A stretch of 64,000 nt of DNA. It comes from Corallococcus macrosporus (GTDB lineage: Bacteria; Myxococcota; Myxococcia; Myxococcales; Myxococcaceae). The stretch covers positions 1 through 64,000 of the forward strand of contig NZ_JAFIMU010000012.1 of the NCBI RefSeq assembly GCF_017302985.1, written 5' to 3'. Each line of letters starts with the position of its first letter. Position 1 is the first letter of the stretch. Shown here in pieces: positions 12,401 to 24,400 of the stretch. Made by a program: the position numbers and the translations under genes. A model generated the notes under the pieces. That model worked only from the letters and a program-made list of their open reading frames with translations, made no database searches and was not told the DNA's origin.

Positions 12401-15400
12401 GCAGCGCGGTCTGCTGCGCCTGATGCACTCGGCGCCTTACACGCGCTACGGCGCTCGTGACACGGGGCTGCTCTTCGCGCCTGTGTCCTTCGACGGCTCC
12501 GTGCTGGAGCTGTGGACGCCGCTGCTGCATGGCGGCCGGCTCGTCGTCTTCCCGGGCAACGTGCCCGCGGGGGACATGGACACCCTGGCCCGCGTGGTGG
12601 AGCGCCACGGCGTCACGTTCGTCCACCTGCCCTCCGGCCTCTTCTCGCAGTTGATGGAGCACCGGCCGGACATCCTCGGGCGGCTGCGGGAGCTGCACGC
12701 GGGCGGCGACATCGTCTCCGTGCCGCACGTGCGCAAGGCCGTGGAGTCGCTGGGCATCCCCTTCACCAACGCCTACGGCCCCACGGAATGCTCCGTCGTC
12801 GCCACCGCCTTCACGGTGGAGCGGCCGGAGCAGGTGTCGCTGTCGGTGCCCATTGGCGCGCCGCTCTCCAACACGTCGGTGTACGTGCTGGACGCGCGGC
12901 TGCACCCGGTGCCGGTGGGCGTGCCGGGTGAGCTGTTCCTCGGCGGTGACGGCGTGGCGCGCGGCTACGTGTCTCGGCCGGACCTCACGGCGGAGCGCTT
13001 CGTTCCGGACGCGCACGGCGCGACTCCGGGCGCGCGGCTGTACCGCACGGGCGACCTGGTCCGCTGGCGCGCGGACGGGACGCTGGAGTTCCTGGGCCGC
13101 GCGGACCACCAGGTGAAGGTGCGCGGCTTCCGCATCGAGTTGGCGGAGGTGGAGGCCGCCCTGCGCGACCTGCCCGCGGTGCAGGAGGCCGCGGTGGTGG
13201 TGCGCGAGGACGTGGCCGGGGACAAGCGGCTGGTCGCCTACGCGATGCCCCGCATGGGGCAGGTGCTGGAGGCGCAGGCCATGCGCACGGCGCTGCGGCA
13301 GCGGCTGCCGGAGTACATGGTCCCGTCGGTGTTCGTGACGCTGGCCACCCTGCCCCTCAACCCCAGCGGCAAGGTGGACCGCAAGGCGCTGCCCGCGCCG
13401 GACGCCGCGTCCACCGGACGGCAGGGCCGGTTCGTGGAGCCCTCGCACCCGCTGGAGCAGCGGCTGGCGCCTGTCTTCGCTCGCGAGCTGGGCACGGACA
13501 AGGTGGGCGCGCAGGACCACCTCTTCGAGGACCTGGGCGCCACGTCCCTGACCGTGGTGCGCCTGGCCGCGCGCCTGCGCGAGGAGCTCCAGCGCGAGGT
13601 GCCCGTGGTGTGGCTGTTCGAGCACCCCACGCTCGAAGGCATCGTCCAGCGCCTGGAGCGCGAATCGCAGGGCCCGGGAATTGCCCCGCCCGCGTCCCCG
13701 GCTCCGGGGCATCGTCCTCGCGAGGCCCCGAAGGCGGGCGCTTCCGGTGGCATCGCCATCATCGGCATGGCGGGCCGCTTCCCCGGCGCGATGACGGTGG
13801 CGGAGTTCTGGAGCAACCTGCGCGGGGGCGTGGAGTCCATCTCGCGCTTCTCGCCGGAGGAGCTGGAGCACATGCCCGCCCTGCCGGAGGGCGTGGAGCT
13901 GTGGCACCACCCGGCCTTCGTGCCGGCCGCGGGCGTCATCCACGGCGTGGACAAGTTCGACCACGCCTTCTTCGACATGAGCCTGCGCGAGGCGCAGTTC
14001 ACGGATCCGCAGCAGCGGCTGTTCCTCCAGACGGCGTGGGCCGCGCTGGAGGACTCGGGGATTGATCCGGACCGCTTCCCGGGCGCCATCTCGCTGTACG
14101 CGGGGGCCACGGGCTCCGGGTACACGGACGCCGTGCGCCAGGCGATGCCGCTGGACGCGGCGTCGTTCATGGAGCTGCACGGCACCGCCACGCACGAGAG
14201 CCTGGCGACGAAGACGTCCTTCAAGCTGGGGCTCACGGGTGAGAGCACGCTGCTCTACACCGCGTGCTCCACGGGTCTGGTGGCGGTGCACCTGGCCTGC
14301 CAGAGCCTGCGCACGGGCCAGTCCGACGTGGCGCTCGCGGGCGCGACGCGCCTGTCCGTGCCGCAGCGCACGGGCTACGTGCACCAGGAGGGGCTCATCT
14401 TCTCGCCGGACGGCCACTGCCGCGCGTTCGACGCGAAGGCGGGCGGCACGCTGTCCGGTAACGGCGTGGGCGCGGTGGTGCTCAAGCGCCTGGAGGACGC
14501 GGTGCGGGATGGGGATGCCATCTACGCCGTCATCCGGGGCTCGGCGCTCAACAACGACGGCCGGAACAAGTCCGGCTTCACCGCGCCCAGCGTGCAGGGC
14601 CAGGCCGCCGTCGTGTCCCAGGCGCTGGCCAACGCGGGCGTGTCCCCGGAGGCCGTGGGCTACGTGGAGGCCCACGGCACCGCGACGCCGCTGGGCGACC
14701 CGATTGAAGTGGCGGCGCTGACTCGCGCATACGGCCTGGGCGCCGAGCGCCGCGGGAGCATCGCGCTGGCGTCGCTGAAGACGAACGTGGGCCACCTGGA
14801 CACGGTCGCGGGCCTCGCGGGGCTCATGAAGGCCGCGCTGTCGCTGCACCACGGGGAGATTCCTCCCAGCCTCCACTTCGAGCGGCCCAATCCGCAGATC
14901 GACTTCGACGCGGGGCCGTTCTTCGTCAACACCACCTTGCGGTCGTGGCCCCGGGGCGAGACGCCCCGCTTCGCCGCGGTCAGCTCCTTCGGCATTGGCG
15001 GTACCAATGCCCACGCGGTCCTCGAGGAAGCCCCCATGCGGCAGAGTGGTTCCACCACGCGGTCCCACCAGGTCGTCGTGCTTTCCGCGCGCTCGCAGGA
15101 GGCGTTGCAGGCGGCGGCGCGGCAACTGGACGCGCACGTGGCGGAGGGCATGGACGCGCAGGCGCTGGCGGACCTGGCCTTCACGCACGCCGTGGGGCGC
15201 AAGGCGTTCGAGTTCCGCAAGGCGCTGGTGGTGAAGGACGCGGCGGACCTGGCGCGGCAGCTGGGCAAGCCGGTGATTGCCGTCAAAGGCGAGAAGCGCG
15301 CGCCGCGCGTGGCGTTCGTGTTCTCCGGCCAGGGCGCGCAGCGGGTCGCGATGGGGCGTGAGCTGGCGGAGGCGTCGCCCCGGTTCCGCGCGCACCTGGA

Positions 15401-18400
15401 CGCGTGCCTCGCGCTGATGGAGGCGCCGCTGCGGGCGCGGGTGTCGAAGCTGCTGTCGCCGGAGGCCGGCGCGGAGGCGGAGGCCTCGGCGGCGCTGGCG
15501 GACACGCGCGTGGCGCTGCCCGCGTTGTTCAGCGTGCAGGTGTCGCTGGCTCGGCTGTGGCAGGACCTGGGCGTGACGCCCTACGCAGTGATGGGGCACA
15601 GCTTCGGGGAGTACGCGGCGGCGTGTGTCGCGGGCGTGCTGTCCCTGGAGGACGCGATGCGCCTCACGGTGGCGCGCGGGGAGCTGATGCACCGCATGCC
15701 GCCGGGGGCGATGCTCGCGGTGGCGCTGCCTGTCGCGCAGGTGCAGCCGCTGCTGTCGGGCCGGCTGGAGCTGGCGGCGGTGAACGCGCCGGACCGCTGC
15801 GTGGTGTCCGGGCCGGTGGAGGAAGTGGAGCGGCTGGAGGCGGAGCTGAAGGGCCGCAAGGCCGGAGCGGTGCGCATGCCCGCGCCGCACGCGTTCCACT
15901 CGGTGGACGTGGAGCCGGTGATGCCGGAGCTGGCCCGGGTGGTGGGGACGCTGCGCCGGTCGGAGCCGACGGTGCGTTACGTGTCCAGCCTCACGGGGAC
16001 GGTGGCGCAGCCGGGGCAGCTCGCGGATCCGCGCTACTGGACGGAGCAGATGCGCAGGCCGGTGCACTTCACCCGCGCGGTGGAGACGCTCCAGGAGGAA
16101 GGCTGCGCGGTGCTGCTGGAGGTGGGCCCCGGTCAGGACGTGACGCCGCTGGTGCGCGCGAACCTGACGCGCGAGGAGAACGGCCGCAGCCGCGTCCAGG
16201 CGCTGGCGTCGCTGCGCGTGAGCGGGGCGACGACGGAGCAGATGGGCTGGCTCCAGGCCGTGGGAGAGCTGTGGACCGCGGGCGTCGCGGTGGACTGGAA
16301 CGCGTTTTACGCGCACGAGCAGCGCCTGCGGATGCACCTGCCCACGTACGTCTTCCAGGAGAAGACGGTCTGGGTGGAAGCGAAGGCACAAGCTCCTGCG
16401 TCTGGCCGCATTACCACGGGCACGCGTTCTCCAGCGCAGGTGCATGGCGCTGATGGAGGAGGAACCGACGGGCTGTCCAGCACCGCGCATCTGAGCGGGA
16501 CAGGCCGGGTGGCACCGCCCACCGACAACCGCATGGCAGGGCCGTCGTCTTCGCTAATGGGCGCTGCGTCCGCGTCCTTCGACAGCGGGCCGCGGGCCGC
16601 GACCCAGACGCCGGCCGCGTCCTTCGACCCCTACGCGGCGATACAGCAGCCGGCCGCGTCCTTCGACCCCTACGCGGCGATGCAGACGGCGGCCTCGTCC
16701 TTCGATGCAACTGGCCGGGTAGCGCCCCATGCCGGAGCGACGTCCTTCGACAGCGGCCCTGGCGCCGCGACCCAGACGACCGCGTCCTTCAACAACGGGC
16801 CCTACGCCGCGACCCAGACGGGGTCTTCGTCCTTCGGAAGCACCCACGGGGCGACCCAGACCGCGTTCTCCGGCACGGGTCGCGTGGCGACGCTGACCGA
16901 GACCTCCTCCTTCGACGGACCTCCGTCGACGCCTTCCACCTCCGCCTCCCAGCCTCAGACCGGCGCCGCACCCTTCGACAGGTCCCAGATGCCCACGCGC
17001 ACCGACGCCGCAGACTTCGACGAGCCTGTCTCCGCGGCCCCGGCCTCCTCGAAGCCTCCCGTCCGCGACGATGCTCCTCGCGGTGAGGTGGAGGAACGCG
17101 TGGCCGCGCTGTGGCGCGAGCGCCTGGGCCTGGAGTTCGTCGGCCGCAACGACGACTTCCTGGAGATTGGCGGCAACTCGCTGACGGCCGCCCAGCTCCT
17201 CAACCAGGTGCGTGACGCCTTCGGCGTGAACCTGCCGCTCGCGGCCCTCTTCGAGGCTCCCACCGTCGCGGGCATCGCGGAGCGCCTGGTGCCCCTGCTG
17301 CGCCAGGCCCCGCAGGCCCCCGTCTCCGTGGAGCTCCCCCTGGTGCCGCTGCCTCGCACCGGCGAGCTGCCCCTGTCCTTCGTGCAGGAGCGCGTCTGGC
17401 GCCTGGAGCAGCACCTGCCCGGCCAGTCCGCGTACAACATCCCGTTCGTCCTGCGGCTCGAAGGCGACGTGAACGCCGACGTGCTGGAGCGCGGCATCCA
17501 GGAGATCGTCCAGCGCCACGAAGCACTGCGCACCACCTACGACGTCGTGGACGGCCGCCCCGTGCAGCGCTTCCACGCGCACATGCGCGTCCCGCTCACC
17601 CGCGTGGAGCTGCGCGGCCCCATGGAGACGCGCGAACCCGAGGCCATGCGGCTCGCTCGCGAGGACGCCGCCAGGCCCTACGACCTCGTCAACGGCCCCG
17701 TCGTGCGCACCACCCTGGTCCGCCTGGATACGCGGCTGCACATGCTGATGGGCGGCATCCACCACATCGTCAGCGACACGCTCTCCATCGCGCTCTTCGT
17801 CCAGGAGCTGGTCCACCTCTACAACGCGTTCCTCCAGGGACGTCCGTCTCCCCTGCCCCCGCTGCCCCTGCAGTACGCGGACTTCGGTGCGTGGCAGCGC
17901 CACAGCATCGCGGGCAACCGGCTGCCGGAGCAGGACCAGGGCTGGCGGCAGCGGCTGGCCGGCATGCCGCGCAAGCTGGACCTGCCCACGGACCGCCCGC
18001 GCCCCCCGGAGAGCCCGCTCACCTCCGCGCGCATGAGCGTGGACTTCCCGCCCACGCTCGCCCGCGACCTCACGGCCTTCACGCGCCGCGAGGGCTTCAC
18101 CGGCTACATGACCGTGCTCGCCGCGTGGCAGGCGCTGTTGCACCGCTACAGCGGGCAGACGGACGTCATCGTCGGCACGCCCATCGCCAACCGCACGCGG
18201 CCGGAGCTGCTGCCGCTCATCGGCTACGTGGCGCACTCGGCGGCGTTCCGCACGCGCTTCACGGACGGGCTCACGTTCCGCGACCTGCTCGCCCAGGTGC
18301 GTGACGAGGTCGCCGACGCGCAGACGCGTCCCGACGTTCCCTTCGAGTACCTGGTGGAAGCCCTCATCCCGGGCAAGGACATCGGCCGCGGCCGCATGAC

Positions 18401-21400
18401 GGACTCCGTGTTCGTCTACCACACGGGCGCGGGCGCCGGCGCGACGACGCTGGAGCTCACCGGCCTGCGCGGCTCACTGGTGGAGGTGCCGGGCACGCCC
18501 GTGCAGTGGGGCGCCACCCTGGCGGACCTCACGCTCGTGCTCTCCGAGGCCCCCGGCCGCGTCCACGGCGCGCTGGAGTACGCGACGGAGCTGTTCGACG
18601 CGTCCACCGTGTCGCGGCTCGTGGCGCACTTCGAGGTGTTGCTGGCCGCCGCGCTCGCCCGGCCCGAGACGCCCGTCTCCCACCTGCCCCTGGCCACGGA
18701 GGCCGAGCGCCGCGCCTGGCCCGCGCCCCGGGCCTCGCAAGGCTTCACCTCCGTGCCCGCCCTCCTCGCGGAGCGGCGCGCGCGCCACGCGGACGCCACC
18801 GCCGTCTCGCGCGGGGACACGCACTGGACCTGGGCCGAGCTGGGCTCGCGCGCGGACGCGCTGGCCTCGCGCTTGAAGACCCTGGGCGTGACGGCCGGGA
18901 CGCCGGTGGCCGTGTGCCTGCGCTCGTCGCCGGAGAAGCTGGCCGCGCTGTGGGGCGTGCTGGCCGCCGGTGGCGCGGGCATCGCGCTGGGCCCCGCGGA
19001 CCTGGGGCAGCTGCCCGTCTACGCGCTGGAAGGCGCCCGCGTGCCGGTGCTCGTCACCACGCGCGCGCTGGTGACCTCGGTGCGCGTGGAGGCCTCGCGC
19101 GTCGTGTACGTGGAGGACGTGGAGGCTTCGGGCGCACCCGCCCACACGGCCGGTGACGCGCAGGCCCTGGCGTGGCTGCTGCCCACGGGTTCGGGCCAGC
19201 CCGCGTGGGCGCTGGGCCACCGTGAGCTGTCGGAGTTCTTCACCGGCCTGGACGCGCGGCTGTCCCCGCCGGATGGCGGCGCGTGGCTGTCCGCGAGCGA
19301 AGCGTCCGCGGATCGGCCGGAGCTCGAAGCCCTGTGGGCGCTCACGCGCGGGCTGCGCGTGGTGTACCCGCCGGAGCGCATCACCGCGGGGCTGGTGAGC
19401 CTGGGCGGCGGCGGGCCTCGCGCGAAGGCGATGGACCTGAGCCTCATCTACTTCGCCAACGACGAGGACACGCTCCAGGGCCCGAAGTACGAGCTGCTGC
19501 TGGAGGGCGCGAAGTTCGCGGACGCGAACGGCTTCTCCGCCGTGTGGACGCCGGAGCGGCACTTCCACTCCTTCGGCGGTCTGTACCCGCAGCCGGCCGT
19601 GGTGTCGGCGGGTCTGGCCACCATCACGAAGCACCTGCACCTGCGCTCCGGCAGCGTGGTGCTGCCGCTGCATGATCCGCTGCTCATCGCGGAGCAGTGG
19701 TCCGTGGTGGACAACCTGTCCCAGGGCCGCGTGGGCCTGTCCGTGGCCACGGGCTGGCACACGCAGGACTTCACCTTCGCGCCGGCCAACTTCGAGAAGC
19801 GCCGCGAGATCCTCGTGGAGAAGCTGGCCACGCTGCGCGCGCTGTGGCGCGGAGAGCGGTTCAAGCGCCCCGGCGGCGCGGGCACCACGATGGAAGCGGT
19901 GCTGCGGCCCAAGCCCGTGCAGAAGGAGCTGCCGGTGTGGCTCACCGCCACGTCCAACCCGGAGACCTTCCGCATGGCGGGTGAGCTGGGCGCGGGCGTG
20001 CTCACCGGCCTGCTGTCGCACTCGCTGGAGGAGATGAAGCCGAAGATCGCCCTGTACCGTGAGGCGTGGCGCCGCAATGGCCACCCGGGGCGCGGCCACA
20101 TCACCTGCATGCTGCACACGTACCTGGGCGACGACGACCAGGAGGTGCTGCGCCTCGTGCGCAAGCCGCTGCTCGCGTACTTCCGCAGCTCGGTGGACAT
20201 CGTCACGTCGCTGCTGCTCACCCAGGGCTACCAGGGCGAGATCAAGAAGCTGTCCGCGGAGGACATCGACGCGCTGCTGGAGCACACGTTCGAGAACCAC
20301 GCCAAGACGACGGGCCTCGTGGGCACGGTGGACGGAGCCCTCAAGCGGCTGCGCGACGTGCGCGCGGCGGACGTGGACGAGGTGGCGGCCCTCATCGACT
20401 TCGGGCTCGACACGCCGGTGGTGCTGGAAGGACTGCGCCGGCTGGCCGTGGTGCGCGAGCGCATGGACGCGGAGGCCGCCGTCCGCCAGGAGCAGGTGCT
20501 GGTGGAGGCGGAGGCCGGCGTGGAAGGCCTGCTGGAGCTGGCGCGCGCGTCCGGCGCGGTGCTGGTGCACACGTCGGCCCGCCTGGCGCGCACGCTGAGC
20601 GAGCTGTCCGGTGCGCGTGAGTCGCTGGCCCACGTGGGCGCCCTGGTGGTGGAGGGCGCGTCCGTGGAGCTGGGCGCGGCGCTGCACCGGGCCGCGGGCG
20701 TGGAGGTGTGGCTGTCCGGTGACGCCCAGGAGGGCGCGCTCCTGCCGCGCACGCCGCGCGAGCGCATCCCCGCGAACCTCCAGACGTGGGTGCTGGACAC
20801 GGCGGGACAGCCCGTCCCCGCGGGCGTGGTGGGCGAGCTGGCCCTCGCGGGTGCGGGTCTTCCCACCGCGCTGTGGCGCGCGGGCGATGAGGAGCACCGC
20901 CGCCTGGTGCCGCACCCCCGAGAGGCCGCGGCCCGGCTGTACCGCACGGGCCGCCACGCCCGGCTGCGCGCGGATGGCCGCGTGGAGCCCGTGGCGTCGC
21001 CGTCGCGCCTGCCGCCTCCGCCCGTGGCGCGTCCCGCCGTCGTGGAGGCACCGCGCCCCGTGGCGCCCGTCGCCGCGCGTCCCGCCGCCCCGGTCGTGAA
21101 CGAGGGCCCGCCGCCCATCCCGCGCGTGGGCCGCGACCGGCCGCTGCCCCTGTCCTTCGCGCAGCAGCGCCTCTGGTACCTCCAGCAGTTGGAGCCCGGA
21201 AGCGGCACGTACAACAACCCGACCCTCTTCCGCCTCGTCGGGGACCTGGACGCGGACGCGCTCCAGGCCGCGCTGGACGCGCTGGTGGCCCGGCATGAGG
21301 TGCTGCGCAGCACGTACACGCTGGACGGCGATCGCGCGGTGCAGGTCATCCACCCGCCGCGCGGCATGGCGCTCCAGCGCCGGGACGTCCCGGGCGACAC

Positions 21401-24400
21401 GCCCGAGGCCCGCGAAGCGGAGATGCAGCGCTTCTGCAAGGCGTACGCGCTGCTGCCCTTCGACCTGGAGCAGGGCGTGCTGCGCGCGACGCTGCTGCGC
21501 CTGGAGCCCCAGGTGCATGTGCTGGCGCTCATCTTCCACCACGCGGTATCCGACGCGTGGTGCAACATGGTCATCGCGCACGACCTGACCGCGAACTACG
21601 CGGCGTTCCACGCGGGCCAGCCGTCACCCCTGCCGGAGCTGCCGGTGCAGTACGCGGACTACGCCGTGTGGCAGCGCGAGTGGCTGGGCGGCGGCGAGCT
21701 GGAGTCGCAGCTCGCCTGGTGGAAGCAGCAACTGGCCGGGGCGCCCAACCTGGAGCTGCCCACGGACCGGCCGCGTCCCGCCGTCATCTCCTTCGCGGGC
21801 GCGCGGCACCGCTTCACGCTCCCGCCAGAGGTCGTCACGCCGCTGCTCGCGCTGGGCCGCCGCAACGGCGCCACCACGTTCATGGTGATGATGGCGCTCT
21901 TCCAGACGGTGCTGTCGCGCTACTCCGGCCAGGAGGACTTCGTCGTCGGCACGCCCATCGCGGGCCGCACGCGTCCGGAGGTCGAGTGGCTGATGGGGTG
22001 CTTCATCAACACCCTGCCCTTCCGCTCGAAGCTGTCCGGCCTGCCGTCCTTCGTGGAGCTGCTGGGCCGCGTGCGCGCCCAGGCACTGGAGGCCTACGCG
22101 CGCCAGGACGCCCCGTTCGAGCGCGTGCTGGACGTGCTCCAGTTGCCGCGCGACCTGAGCCGCACGCCGCTGTTCCAGGTGAGCATCAACGTGGTCAACA
22201 CGCCGGAGGCCAAGGCGCGCCCCGCCGGCCTGGAGCTGAGCGGCGTGGACGTGCCGTCCGATACGTCAAAGTTCGACCTGGGCCTGGAGGTGCTGGAGGG
22301 CCGCGACGGCTTCACCTGCCGCCTGGAGTACTCCACCGCCCTGTTCGACGCGGCCACCATCGAGCGCCTGGCGGAGCACCTGGTGGGCCTGGCGCGCGAG
22401 ATCGTCGCCAGCCCGCGGACGCCCGTCGCCCTGCTGCCGCTCTTGGGTGACGCCGAGCGCCAGCAGGTGCTGGGCGCCTGGAACGACACGTTCCGCGACT
22501 ACCCGCACGACGCCTGCATCCAGGACCTCTTCGCCCGTCAGGCCGCGCTGCGCCCGGACGCGGTGGCGCTGGAGTTCGGCAAAGAGCGCCTGACGTACGC
22601 GCAGCTGGACGCGCGCACGAACCAGTGGGCGCACCTGCTGCGCGAGCACGGCGTGGGCCCGGACGTGCTGGTGGCGGTCTGCATGGACCGCTCCGTGGAG
22701 CTCATCGTCTCCCTGCTGGCCATCCTCAAGGCGGGCGGCGCGTACCTGCCGCTGGATGCGTCCTACCCGGCGTCGCGCCTGACCGCGATGCTGGAGGACG
22801 CGCCCGCGAAGCTGCTGCTCACCACGCGCAAGACGCGCGAGTCGCTGCCCCTGCCGGCGGAGCTGCCGTCCCTCTTCGTGGAGGAGGCGCCCGTCGCTGG
22901 CCTGCCCACGGCGCCCGTCGTCGCGGGGACGCACTCGCGCCACCTGGCCTACGTGGACTTCACGTCCGGCAGCACCGGGCGCCCCAAGGGCGTCGCGGTG
23001 GAGCACCGCTCCGTGATGCGCCTGCTGCATCACCCGAGGTTCGGGAACCTGGGGCCGGACGAGACCTTCCTGCTCGTCGCGCCCATCTCCTTCGACCCGA
23101 CGACGCTGGAGATCTGGGGCCCGCTCGCGCACGGCGGCAAGCTGGCCGTGTTCCCGCCCACGTCGCCGTCGGACGTGGACCTGCTGGCCCAGGTCATCCA
23201 GCGCCACGGCGTCACCACGCTGCTGCTCACGTCGGGCCTCTTCACGCAGGTGGTGGACGTGAAGCTGGAGGCGCTGCGCGGCGTGAAGCGGGTGCTCGTG
23301 GGCGGCGACGTGGTGTCGCCCACGCACGTGCGCCGGGTGTTGGAGTCGGACCTGGGCACGGCGGTCGTCGCCTGCTACGGCCCGACGGAGTCGACCCTCT
23401 TCGCGTCCACCTACCCCGTGCCGGACGCGGCGTCGGTGGGCGGAACGATGCCCATTGGACGGCCCATCGCGCAGACGCAGCTCTACGTGCTGGACCGGCA
23501 CGGGCAGCCGGTGCCCGCGGGCATCCCCGGCGAGCTGTACGTCGGCGGTGACGGCCTTGCTCGCGGCTACATCTCGCGGCCGGACCTCACCGCGGAGCGC
23601 TTCGTCCCGCACCCCTTCGCCTCCCGTCCGGGTGAGCGCCTGTACCGCACGGGCGACCTCGCGCGGTGGCGCCGCGACGGCGTGATGGACTTCCTGGGCC
23701 GCGCCGACAACCAGGTGAAGGTGCGCGGCTTCCGCATCGAACTGCCGGAGGTGGAGGCCGCGCTGCGCGCCCACCCGGACGTGCGCGAGGCCGTGGTCGT
23801 GGTGCGCGAGGACGCGCCCGGCGACAAGCGGCTGGTGGCCTACGTCGTCCCTCACGGCGCGGAGCCGGGCCAGGGCTCGCTGCGCGACTTCCTGCGGCAG
23901 CGGCTGCCGGAGTACATGCTGCCGTCCGCGTTCGTCGCGCTGGCGGCGATGCCGCTGACGTCGAACGCGAAGGTGGACCGCAAGGCCCTCCCCGCCCCCG
24001 GAGGCCAGCGCGCGTCCCGCAGGGAGTACGCCGCGCCGCGCACCCGCCTGGAGCGGACGCTGGCGGAGGTGCTGGGCCAGGTGCTGCGCGTGGAGCGCGT
24101 GGGCCTGGACGACAACTTCTTCGAGCTGGGCGGCGACTCCATCATCAGCCTCCAGGTCGTCGCGAAGGCGCGGCAGGCCGGCGTGCAGTTGCTGGTGAAG
24201 GACCTCTTCCAGCACCCCACCCTGGGCGCGCTGGCGGCCGTGGCCCGTGAGAGCGCCACCAGCCTCGCGGAGCAGGGCCCGGTGGTGGGTGACGTGCCGC
24301 TCACCGCCATCCAGGCGGACTTCCTGGAGCGCGAGCCGACGCACGCGCACCACTTCAACCACGCCCTGCTGCTGCGGGCGCGCCAGCCGCTGGTGCCGGC

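Noticed and set aside
2940-16490. A 4,516-codon open frame on the minus strand opposite the synthetase gene
   Set aside because: It is the mirror of a GC-rich coding region in a frame with few stops. Its translation is low-complexity (Arg, His, Gln, Leu) and shows no domain motifs, whereas the plus strand reads as continuous NRPS/PKS domains.
17330-21110. The C-A*-MOX segment as a decayed, non-functional module
   Set aside because: The MOX reads as a complete, well-conserved barrel and the reading frame stays open through 3.7 kb, so selection seems to maintain it, although adenylation itself is lost.
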